Assembly: GCA_013044065.1 (NCBI GenBank) | Contig: JABEVA010000391.1 | Location: 1-16,275 of the forward strand | DNA length: 16,275 nucleotides | Reading direction: 5' to 3' | Origin: Phycisphaerae bacterium | GTDB taxonomy: Bacteria; Planctomycetota; Phycisphaerae; WQYP01 | In this document: positions 1 to 6,483 of the stretch, piece by piece | How positions within the stretch are numbered: position 1 is the first letter of the stretch | Layout of the letters: every line of letters begins with the position of its first letter | Position numbers and translations under genes: made by a program | Notes under the pieces: generated by a model | The model's database searches: none | What the model was told of the DNA's origin: nothing | Seen by the model: only the letters and a program-made list of their open reading frames with translations

Positions 1-223
1 CGTGCGGTGTCTGATAGGTACCACCCCGGCCAGCTTGCAGATTTCCCGCGGGCATGCTGCGACCGAGGCGGGCGTCCACGCTGTTGTCCTTAATCACTCG
101 TGTTTCGCAGCCATTGAGGCTCAGCACCGCGATCATTGCACCCGTGAGCAGCGCCAACGCAGTCAGATGTCGTAGCGGGCGGCCGCTTGGAAGCACCAAT
201 TTGCCATTGGATGGGAAATACAT
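1..223 (-). CDS. Partial lipoprotein, N-terminal 74 codons, runs off left edge
   Basis: An ATG at 223 opens a minus-strand frame that stays open to base 1, so only the N-terminus is present. The translation starts MYFPSNGKLV. A basic stretch (Arg15, Arg18, His19) is followed by a hydrophobic segment at about residues 20-36 and then Leu-Asn-Gly-Cys with Cys39. That is a lipobox-like end of a type II signal peptide; Asn at the -2 position is unusual but tolerated. The mature part begins CETRVIKDNSV and is polar. The start lies 23 nt beyond the RNase R stop on the same strand, so the gene is probably transcribed with or just after rnr. No clear Shine-Dalgarno precedes the ATG. The family is not recognised. 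Inferred location: lipid-anchored in an envelope membrane. The call rests on the signal peptide, not on homology. Confidence 0.6.
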   Translation of the reverse strand, partial: MYFPSNGKLVLPSGRPLRHLTALALLTGAMIAVLSLNGCETRVIKDNSVDARLGRSMPAGNLQAGRGGTYQTPH

Positions 224-239
224 AACGCACGCGTGTGTT
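224..239. repeat. Near-perfect 16-bp palindrome between rnr and lipoprotein gene
   Basis: The 16 bases AACGCACGCGTGTGTT have one mismatch to their own reverse complement, and the central CACGCGTG is perfect. There is no loop, so it is a poor hairpin. It lies exactly between the RNase R stop and the lipoprotein ATG, overlapping the place where a ribosome-binding site would be. It could be a protein-binding site or chance; no known operator is recognised. Confidence 0.3.
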
Positions 240-246
240 GGGTTGA

Positions 247-2946
247 CTAACGATGGAACCGCTGCTTTTTTCGGTTCCCCCGGGCGGGTTTATAGCCGCC
301 CTGCCCTGATCTGCGGGTAGGTTGCCCCTGTTTTGGACCGGTATTTGTACCTCCCGGCCTGGCCGCGCCGTCGCTACTTTGAGTATAGGCTCGCTGGCGC
401 AGGCGTGAATCTTTGTTGCGGTCTTCACGCGGTCCGTGGCGTTGCAGGGCTTTGGGTTGCTGCCGCGGCTGCACTTGTCGCAGAGTGGCTTTGCCGCCTG
501 CACTGGACCCATGCTCCAAGAGAAGTAGATCCATCTGTCTGGTGGATAGATGGACCGCTACAATCTGGACCCGCACGGGATCGCCCAGGGAAATGCGGCG
601 CCCGGTGCGCTGACCGCGCAGTGATGCCGTGCGTTCATCGAATATCCAGTAATCGGGCGGCAGATCGTTGATGCGAATAAGCCCTTCCACCAGAAACCGC
701 GTAGACTGAATGAAAATTCCAAAATTGTTAAGCCCCGTCACCACGCCGTCAATAACGTCGCCGATGTGTTCACCCAGCAGGCCCAGCACCTTTACGGCGC
801 GCAGTTCGCGCTCCGCATTTTGCGCCCGGCGTTCCGTAAACGATAAATGTCGTGACAATCGTAAAAGGGCCTTTTCGTCGGGAACATTGCCTAGTTTCAA
901 CGGCATGAGCAAATTCAACTGACTTTCGCCCGCCGGAGTGGGCGAGGCGGGCAACGCAGCGGCATTAGCCTCTAAGGCGCGTCCATCGCCGGGAGGCATA
1001 CCGTGTTTGCCGGCCTCGGCCATAGCTTTACGGCGGGAGAGATTGCGGCGTTCCACCGCAGTGGTGGGCGCACCTTTGGCCGCAGTGCCGCCGCCAATGA
1101 GTGAATCCAGGCAGCGGTGAATGACTAAATCGGCATAGCGGCGAATCGGTGAGGTGAAATGAGCGTAATTCTCGCTGGCCAGGGCGTAATGGCCCATGGG
1201 CAGGGGGGAATATTCCGCGGTGCTGAAGGTTTTCAGGACGGATAGGTGGACCGCATAGGCAATGGGTGTGCCCCGAACACTGTCCAAAAGGCCTTGAATA
1301 ACGCTGCGGTCCAGGTCGCGGGGCAGGCGTCGGCCGGTTACGGCCACAAATTGCCGCACCTGCTCAGTGGATTCGCTGTCGGGTTCGGGATGAATGCGTC
1401 GCAGCACGGTCAGGCCACGCTGGGTTAAAAATCGGGCGACGGCTTCGTTGGCTTCCACCATGAACATTTCAATAATTTTATGGGAGAAGGCATCATCCTC
1501 CGGACGAGCATCAATAACCCGACCGGTTTCGTCCATAACCAGTTCCACTTCCGGCAACTCCAGCACGATCATCCCTTGGCGCAAGCGGCGGGCTTGTATG
1601 ACCCGGGCCAGGGAGTCCATGTCGGTAAGCAATTGGCGGATCGACGGTTCCACTTCCGGAATGTGTGGATTAGGCGGAGAGTCTAAAAGTCCTTTGGCGT
1701 ACGGCTGGGCTTGGCCGCGAGCATCATCAATAATAGCCTGCGCCTGACGATAGGTGAGGCGTTTTCGTGATCGGATGATGGTATTGGCAAAGCGTGCCGA
1801 AACCACCCGGCCACGTTTATCGTAGCGAATAAAAGCACTCTTGGTAAGTCGGGGTTGATCCTGCTGGAGTGAACAAACGCCGTTGGAGAGCAATTCCGGA
1901 AGCATGGGAATGACAAATCTTGGGAAATAAACGCTGTTGCCGCGCTGACGTGCTTCCATATCCAACGCGGATTCCACGGGTACAAAATGGGCCACATCGG
2001 CGATATGCACGCCGAGTTCATAAGCGGCAGGTCCGGGCCGATCCAGTTCGTCCGGGCCGAGCAAGGCTTCAATCTGTTCCTGGGCCTGGTCGGCTTCGGG
2101 CGAGGTGAGCACACGCAGGCTGATGGCGTCATCAAAATCGCGGGCGTCATCGGGGTCGATGGTGACGATGATTTCCCGGGAAAGGTCTTCGCGTCCGGTG
2201 AGCGCACCAGGGTTAAATTCCGTTGCGGCGCGGCGGGCTTGCTCCAATGCTTCCGCTGGATATTCCTGCGGCAAATCAAATTGACGTATGACGGAGTCTA
2301 ATTCCACCTCTGGTTCGCCATGGGGGCCCAGCACCTCGGTAATGACGCCTTGGGCCGGTTCCACCCCGCGTGCGAAACGCACCAGTTCAACAACGACTTT
2401 GTCGCCGTTGGAGGCATTTTTAGCCCCCACATCCTGCACCTGAATGGGGGCCTTGAAGACGGCACCGTCCGGCACCACCACCCAGTTACTCACCTGCTTT
2501 TTAAGTGTGCCGACGCAACGGGTACTGGCTCGGCGTAAGATATCGATAATACGGCCCGGGGCACTTTTGCCGCGGGCATTGCGTTTGTCCGCCACCACAA
2601 TTTTAACCATCACCAGATCTCCGCCCAGCGCGTCGAGAGTATCTGTGGCGGGAATGAAAATATCTTCACGCCCGGTGGGTTTAAGGAGACTGACAAATCC
2701 GAATCCTCGGCTGGTGGCGTGGAACATGCCGACAAACTGGTCCTTTTCATCGGGGAAGGCAACGGCACTGCCATTATCGCGGGGTATTAACCGGCCCACG
2801 CGAATGAGTTCTTCCAAGGCTGCACGTACGGCCGCACGGTCGCTCTCGGGAGTATGAAGTCGGCGAAAAATTTCCGCGACGGCCATCGGTCCGCCTTCTT
2901 CGACGGCGAGCACGCTGATGATTTGTTCGGATAAGGATACGGGCAC
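247..2946 (-). CDS. rnr: Ribonuclease R (RNB-family 3'-5' exoribonuclease)
   Basis: This is a processive, metal-dependent 3'-5' exoribonuclease that degrades structured RNA in the cytoplasm. In 899-residue numbering: a winged-helix HTH_12 domain (about 5-55), cold-shock OB domains (about 72-205), the RNB catalytic domain (about 250-616) and an S1 domain (about 727-812). The active-site aspartates lie in DPDDARDFDDA (264-274), and the RNB domain ends with YAHFTSPIRRYADLVIHR. The linker between RNB and S1 is about 75 residues, roughly double that of E. coli. The last 87 residues are a low-complexity basic tail (Gln, Arg, Lys, Gly) likely to bind RNA or ribosomes. I chose the GTG at 2946 because AGGAG lies 5 nt upstream (2952-2956). 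The frame extends to an ATG at 2973 and a GTG at 3048, both with poor ribosome-binding sites. The gene lies downstream of aroA. Confidence 0.95.
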   Translation of the reverse strand: MPVSLSEQIISVLAVEEGGPMAVAEIFRRLHTPESDRAAVRAALEELIRVGRLIPRDNGSAVAFPDEKDQFVGMFHATSRGFGFVSLLKPTGREDIFIPATDTLDALGGDLVMVKIVVADKRNARGKSAPGRIIDILRRASTRCVGTLKKQVSNWVVVPDGAVFKAPIQVQDVGAKNASNGDKVVVELVRFARGVEPAQGVITEVLGPHGEPEVELDSVIRQFDLPQEYPAEALEQARRAATEFNPGALTGREDLSREIIVTIDPDDARDFDDAISLRVLTSPEADQAQEQIEALLGPDELDRPGPAAYELGVHIADVAHFVPVESALDMEARQRGNSVYFPRFVIPMLPELLSNGVCSLQQDQPRLTKSAFIRYDKRGRVVSARFANTIIRSRKRLTYRQAQAIIDDARGQAQPYAKGLLDSPPNPHIPEVEPSIRQLLTDMDSLARVIQARRLRQGMIVLELPEVELVMDETGRVIDARPEDDAFSHKIIEMFMVEANEAVARFLTQRGLTVLRRIHPEPDSESTEQVRQFVAVTGRRLPRDLDRSVIQGLLDSVRGTPIAYAVHLSVLKTFSTAEYSPLPMGHYALASENYAHFTSPIRRYADLVIHRCLDSLIGGGTAAKGAPTTAVERRNLSRRKAMAEAGKHGMPPGDGRALEANAAALPASPTPAGESQLNLLMPLKLGNVPDEKALLRLSRHLSFTERRAQNAERELRAVKVLGLLGEHIGDVIDGVVTGLNNFGIFIQSTRFLVEGLIRINDLPPDYWIFDERTASLRGQRTGRRISLGDPVRVQIVAVHLSTRQMDLLLLEHGSSAGGKATLRQVQPRQQPKALQRHGPREDRNKDSRLRQRAYTQSSDGAARPGGTNTGPKQGQPTRRSGQGGYKPARGNRKKQRFHR

Positions 2947-2951
2947 AATGA

Positions 2952-2956
2952 CTCCT
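2952..2956 (-). promoter_or_regulatory. Shine-Dalgarno that sets the rnr start
   Basis: AGGAG on the minus strand is followed by a 5-nt spacer (TCATT) and GTG at 2946. This is the best ribosome-binding site among the three in-frame candidate starts of rnr. Confidence 0.6.
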
Positions 2957-2976
2957 GAAGAACCAGTCTGCATTTT

Positions 2977-2982
2977 AGTATA
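2977..2982 (-). promoter_or_regulatory. Possible -10 element for rnr
   Basis: TATACT on the minus strand lies about 30 nt before the chosen GTG. A transcript starting about 7 nt downstream would carry a leader of about 20-25 nt that includes the AGGAG. No convincing -35 hexamer is found at 16-18 bp, so this is weak. It would give rnr its own promoter in addition to read-through from aroA. Confidence 0.25.
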
Positions 2983-3099
2983 ACGCTTTTGTCGGTAAGA
3001 TGCGCTATCTTGGGGCAGCGTTTTGTTGTACCGAAGTAGGATTGTCACTCCGGATGCAGAGATCGTTGAGAATATGGCCGGTGCGGACCGAACCGGTAT

Positions 3100-4422
3100 T
3101 CAGCCTGCCGCAGCCATGGCTGCCAGGTCGCGGAAGAAGTCGGGGTAGGTTTTGGCGCAGCAGTCGGGGTCTTCAATTTGAATGCCGGATTGCCGCAGGC
3201 CCGCGACGGCAAATGCCATGGCCATGCGATGGTCGTCATAAGTATTTATACGTGCAGGACGGACAAACTCCGGTGGTTCAATGGTGATACTATCGGCGGT
3301 GGTACGCACCTGCGCGCCCAGCCGGGTGAGTTCGGTTTGCAGTGCGGCCAGGCGATCGGTTTCTTTGAGGCGGAGATTGCCCACACCCGTGATATGTGTC
3401 GGCCCTCTAGCAAAAAGAGCTACCACGGCCAGGGTCTGGACCATGTCCGGTATATGGTTCATGTTGATGTCAATGCCCGAGATTTGGCCTGTGCCGCCCA
3501 GCACGATCTGATCATCAAGTATTTCCACCGCCGCGCCAACCTGCTTGAGCACTTGGGCAAAAGCCACATCACCCTGCAACGACGTGTTGCCCAAGCCGGC
3601 GATGCGTACCCTGGCTTGGGGAATCAGCGCTGCGGCGGCCAGAAAGTAACTGGCGTTGCTGGCATCGGGTTCGATGGCGTAAGTGCGGTGATGGTAATGC
3701 TGGCCGGGTGCGATGATGATCTCCCGACCTGTGGCAGTGGTTTCCTGCTCGAAAGCAATGCCGAATTGATCCATCATATTCAAGGTCATTTCAACATACG
3801 GCTCGCTGGTAACAGGGCCATCGAGCCTGATGCGCACGGCCTGTCTGGCCAGCGGAGAGGCCAGCAAGACGGCGGAAATATACTGGCTGCTTTGAGTAGC
3901 CGAAAAGCGGCAAATGCCGCCGACGAGGCCGGTACCGGTCGTGCATACCGGCGGAAAGCCGGGTGCACCTTTATAATCAAGCTGGCCGCCGAGCATAGCC
4001 AATGCCGTGATCAGTTCCCCAATGGGACGCTGGTGCATTCGTGGTACACCATGGAGGCAATGCCGGCCCGATGAAGCGGCGCAAACGGCGGTTAGAAAGC
4101 GCATGGTTGTCCCCGAGTTGCCGCAGAAAAGGCTCGACTCATCTGCGGGAATGCGACCATTGCGGCCGACCACGCGGATTCTTTTGGCAGGCTCTTCCAC
4201 GTGGAGTTGAAAACCGAGGCGTTGCAAGGATTCAATCATGCAGCGGGTGTCATCGGAGAAGAGAACTCCGTTCAAAGTGGAGACGCCGTCGGCCATGGCG
4301 GCAATGGGCAGCGCGCGATTGGTGATACTTTTGCTGCCGGGCACGTGGGCCACAGCATCAAAAGGGCGGAGCACAGGCTCAATGGTTATGGCGTGGACGT
4401 GTGATGGCGCAGATGATTCCAT
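3100..4422 (-). CDS. aroA: 3-phosphoshikimate 1-carboxyvinyltransferase (EPSP synthase)
   Basis: This enzyme transfers the enolpyruvyl group of PEP to shikimate 3-phosphate, the sixth step of the shikimate pathway, in the cytoplasm. The 440-residue product has the usual length. Visible motifs are PGSKSITNRAL (28-38, Lys31 contacts both substrates), CGNSGTTMRF (100-109, PEP-binding loop), RPI (132-134), SSQ (178-180), HIPDM with the presumed catalytic Asp326, KETDRL (353-358), YDDHRMAMAF (395-404) and CCAKTYPDFF (421-430). The frame is open much further upstream, to 4653, but that extension overlaps the end of the neighbouring gene and has no family similarity. The ATG at 4422 places PGSKS at a normal distance from the N-terminus; an ATG at 4434 is the alternative. 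Neither start has a strong ribosome-binding site. The gene is 44 nt downstream of the HEAT-like gene and 153 nt upstream of the rnr start chosen here. Confidence 0.95.
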   Translation of the reverse strand: MESSAPSHVHAITIEPVLRPFDAVAHVPGSKSITNRALPIAAMADGVSTLNGVLFSDDTRCMIESLQRLGFQLHVEEPAKRIRVVGRNGRIPADESSLFCGNSGTTMRFLTAVCAASSGRHCLHGVPRMHQRPIGELITALAMLGGQLDYKGAPGFPPVCTTGTGLVGGICRFSATQSSQYISAVLLASPLARQAVRIRLDGPVTSEPYVEMTLNMMDQFGIAFEQETTATGREIIIAPGQHYHHRTYAIEPDASNASYFLAAAALIPQARVRIAGLGNTSLQGDVAFAQVLKQVGAAVEILDDQIVLGGTGQISGIDINMNHIPDMVQTLAVVALFARGPTHITGVGNLRLKETDRLAALQTELTRLGAQVRTTADSITIEPPEFVRPARINTYDDHRMAMAFAVAGLRQSGIQIEDPDCCAKTYPDFFRDLAAMAAAG

Positions 4423-4466
4423 ATTTTCGCCCATCAAATGCAGGTGAATGAAATTGGCGGCGATCC

Positions 4467-5513
4467 CTATTTGGAAGGTATCCGGGCGGGAATTGGAAGC
4501 TTGGCAAACAAGGATTGGAGCTTTCCGGGTTGATTTTGTGATCCGGTGAGGTGGTTCACGTGCAGCAGAATCGCAGATGGATCGCTTTGACTGGTAAATT
4601 GCCGCAGGGAGAAGTCTTCTGTGCGCCCCACCTGATCCATCGCATTGCCGCACGCTGAGATAACATCAAAGGCCACGAGCTTTTGGTGGCGTGAAAGCAA
4701 GCCAGCCTGATTGTATTGGGCGGTGAAACTCATGATTTGGGCCAACTCGGTCAGGGCCGCAACTTGCAGATTCCTGGGCAGAACTCCGCCGTGCGCAGCC
4801 AATCCGGCGAGGTCGTCCACAATCATCCGGCATACCGGCAGAGTCTCGGGGGGCTGCTTGGCATAAGTGGAGGTGAGTCGGGTAAGCACATGGAGGATCG
4901 TGGAAAATAAATAGGGTACGCCAGGCGAGGCCTGCACCAACGCATGGCACATGCTCATTTCCACGATGGGATCTTTTTCAACCTTTAACGCCCCTTCCAG
5001 CTTTCGCAGGGCCTGATGAAACGCGGGCGGAATGGCCGCAAGCTGCGGGAGAATGTTTCCGAGTCCGCGGGCGGACCAATAGCGAACTGCGGGACTGGTA
5101 TTACTCAAGCCGTCCTCCAGTGCAGCCTGAGTGCTGATATCATCAATTTGTGCAATGGTGATGATGGCGTTAAGGGCGGTTTTTGCATGCCCCAAAAGGG
5201 GCGCAAACTCCTGCCCTACGGTGGCACCATAGCTGTTGAGGAAAATGGCGGAGGCGGGGTGGGCTGCCTCGTGCAGGATTCGGAGAATATGCCCACGCGC
5301 ACGGATCATCTGCTTGGAATTGTCGGCAGCCGCCATTTTTTGACTGTAGTAGGCCACGTAAGTTTGAATCGTTTGTTTTTCGGTCGCACCGACAGAGTTG
5401 GCTGCGGGGTCGGGCAGCGCCGGACCGGCGGCATGCAGAGTTTCACCGGCGTGCAGGGCCACGGCTGATAATACCAAAAGAAGCAGGAACTTTTGCGACC
5501 GCCAGAATTGCAT
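4467..5513 (-). CDS. Secreted protein with HEAT-like helical repeats, function unknown
   Basis: The 348-residue product has a classical signal peptide: Arg5 and Lys8, a hydrophobic core FLLLLVLSAVAL (9-20), and likely cleavage after His-Ala near residues 22 or 28. The mature protein is almost entirely predicted helical. Stretches such as ALEDGLSNTSPAVRYWSARG (131-150) and the following 165-195 and 248-265 segments have the spacing of HEAT or armadillo repeats. No catalytic motif is seen. The ATG at 5513 is preferred because GGAG lies 6 nt upstream (5520-5523) and it begins directly at the signal peptide; the frame is open to 5567. It is the first gene of the leftward run containing aroA and rnr. 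Its role is unknown; HEAT-like repeats usually mediate protein-protein contacts. Confidence 0.75.
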   Translation of the reverse strand: MQFWRSQKFLLLLVLSAVALHAGETLHAAGPALPDPAANSVGATEKQTIQTYVAYYSQKMAAADNSKQMIRARGHILRILHEAAHPASAIFLNSYGATVGQEFAPLLGHAKTALNAIITIAQIDDISTQAALEDGLSNTSPAVRYWSARGLGNILPQLAAIPPAFHQALRKLEGALKVEKDPIVEMSMCHALVQASPGVPYLFSTILHVLTRLTSTYAKQPPETLPVCRMIVDDLAGLAAHGGVLPRNLQVAALTELAQIMSFTAQYNQAGLLSRHQKLVAFDVISACGNAMDQVGRTEDFSLRQFTSQSDPSAILLHVNHLTGSQNQPGKLQSLFAKLPIPARIPSK

Positions 5514-5533
5514 GTTGATCTCCAATCGATACA

Positions 5534-5548
5534 GCGTCTCCAAGACGC
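5534..5548 (-). promoter_or_regulatory. Perfect 6-bp hairpin in the leader of the HEAT-like gene
   Basis: GCGTCT, a 3-nt loop (TGG on the minus strand) and AGACGC form a perfect stem 10 nt upstream of the GGAG ribosome-binding site. It could shape translation initiation. It is too short to be called a known riboswitch. Confidence 0.3.
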
Positions 5549-5577
5549 GATTAACGCTTACCCCCACCAGATTTCTG

Positions 5578-5606
5578 ACGCTAACGCGCTGCTACCAGCC
5601 TGTCAA
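5578..5606 (-). promoter_or_regulatory. Possible promoter of the HEAT-like gene and leftward run
   Basis: On the minus strand a perfect -35 hexamer TTGACA (5606-5601) is followed after 17 bp by TAGCGT (5583-5578), a poor -10. The predicted transcript would have a leader of about 58 nt containing the hairpin at 5534-5548. The hexamer and spacing favour it; the -10 does not. Confidence 0.35.
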
Positions 5607-5693
5607 GGGATGGTACGGAATATCCACCAGTGGCGTAGAGTCGCCGCCGGATTGGATTATTTGTTTCTTTAATTAAACATTAATACGCTACAG

Positions 5694-5732
5694 TGGACAA
5701 CACTGGACAAGGTGATTGCATATAGTCATAAT
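5694..5732 (+). promoter_or_regulatory. Sigma70-type promoter of the HTH-EIIA/Ehr operon, with repeats
   Basis: TGGACA (5704-5709), a 17-bp spacer and CATAAT (5727-5732) each differ from the consensus hexamers at one position. An AT-rich stretch lies upstream (5651-5684). TGGACAA is repeated exactly 10 bp further upstream (5694-5700), one helical turn away on the same DNA face. The predicted start near 5739 gives a leader of about 22 nt before the ATG at 5761. Confidence 0.6.
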
Positions 5733-5735
5733 GAC
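5725..5735. promoter_or_regulatory. Palindromic putative operator over the -10 element
   Basis: GTCATAATGAC is a perfect inverted repeat (5-bp arms, 1-bp centre) that contains the whole -10 hexamer. A dimeric regulator bound here would block RNA polymerase. The HTH-EIIA protein encoded immediately downstream is the obvious candidate, which is inference only. Confidence 0.45.
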
Positions 5736-5760
5736 AATATGAATGAAAGGTAATCAACTG

Positions 5761-6483
5761 ATGAAATTGACTGTTCGCGATGCAGCAAGGCTTTTGAGTG
5801 TTTCCGAGAAAAGCATTTATCGCTGGATAAAGCTCGGTGCAATTCCCGCCTATCAAGTGAATGAACAGTATCGGTTTAATCGGGCGGAACTGCTGGAGTG
5901 GGCCACATCACGAAAAATCCAAGTATCACCGGAGATATTCGCGGAGCCGGAAGGTTCTCAAACAGCAATTCCCCTGCTAAGCGATGCGCTGCGTGATGGC
6001 GGCGTTTATTATCGCATTGGAGGTACGGATAAAAGTTCAGTGCTGCGTTCGGTGGTACAGATTATGCATTTGCCGGAAGAGGTGGATTCTGAATTTTTGT
6101 ATCAAGTGCTGTTGGCCCGTGAAGCGTTGGGTTCGACAGGCATTGGCGATGGAATAGCCATTCCCCACGTTCGCAACCCTATTGTACTGCACCTGTCTCA
6201 ACCCATGGTAACCCTGTGTTTTTTGGAAGCACCGGTGGATTTCGGTGCTCTGGATGGCCAGAAAGTCAGCACCCTTTTTACCCTCATCAGCCCGACGGTG
6301 CGGGCTCATCTTCAATTGTTGGCACGGCTGGGGTTTGCCCTGCGCGATCCAGAATTCAAAAAGGCGGTATTAACGCAAGCTTCACGCGATGACATCATTG
6401 CCACTTTGCGCCAGGCCGAAGCGAAGGTGACGCAGCCGGCCATGGAAAATAATTCCGCCGGTCATGTGGAGCCGGGCAGATGA
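5761..6483 (+). CDS. HTH (excisionase/MerR-type) fused to PTS EIIA (PtsN-like) regulator
   Basis: The 240-residue protein begins with an excisionase-type helix-turn-helix: MKLTVRDAARLLSVSEKSIY (1-20), then YRFNRAELLEW (37-47). The C-terminal part (about 74-220) is an EIIA domain of the fructose/mannitol or nitrogen-PTS type, with GIGDGIAIPHVRN (128-140) containing the conserved phosphoacceptor His136. It is likely a DNA-binding regulator whose activity depends on phosphorylation by HPr/NPr or on protein binding. No EIIB or EIIC domain is present, so a transport role is unlikely. The ATG at 5761 fits the family start (MKLTV) and has AAAGG 10 nt upstream; an in-frame ATG at 5743 lacks a ribosome-binding site. 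Its stop overlaps the next gene's start (ATGA at 6480-6483), so it is translationally coupled to the membrane complex. Confidence 0.85.
   Translation: MKLTVRDAARLLSVSEKSIYRWIKLGAIPAYQVNEQYRFNRAELLEWATSRKIQVSPEIFAEPEGSQTAIPLLSDALRDGGVYYRIGGTDKSSVLRSVVQIMHLPEEVDSEFLYQVLLAREALGSTGIGDGIAIPHVRNPIVLHLSQPMVTLCFLEAPVDFGALDGQKVSTLFTLISPTVRAHLQLLARLGFALRDPEFKKAVLTQASRDDIIATLRQAEAKVTQPAMENNSAGHVEPGR

Noticed and set aside
3049..3099. Possible terminator between aroA and the rnr start
   Set aside because: Only a 5-bp CCGGT/ACCGG stem with a 9-nt loop can be drawn and there is no T-run on the minus strand.
3178..4074. 298-codon open frame on the plus strand
   Set aside because: It is wholly antisense to aroA, whose motifs are unambiguous, and gives no recognisable protein.
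4423..4653. 77-codon N-terminal extension of the aroA frame
   Set aside because: It overlaps the 3' end of the HEAT-like gene in another frame, lacks EPSP synthase similarity, and the ATG at 4422 gives the normal family length.
5514..5676. Plus-strand open frame (5398-5676) extending into the divergent intergenic region
   Set aside because: Most of it is antisense to the HEAT-like gene, it has no ribosome-binding site, and its product shows no recognisable feature.
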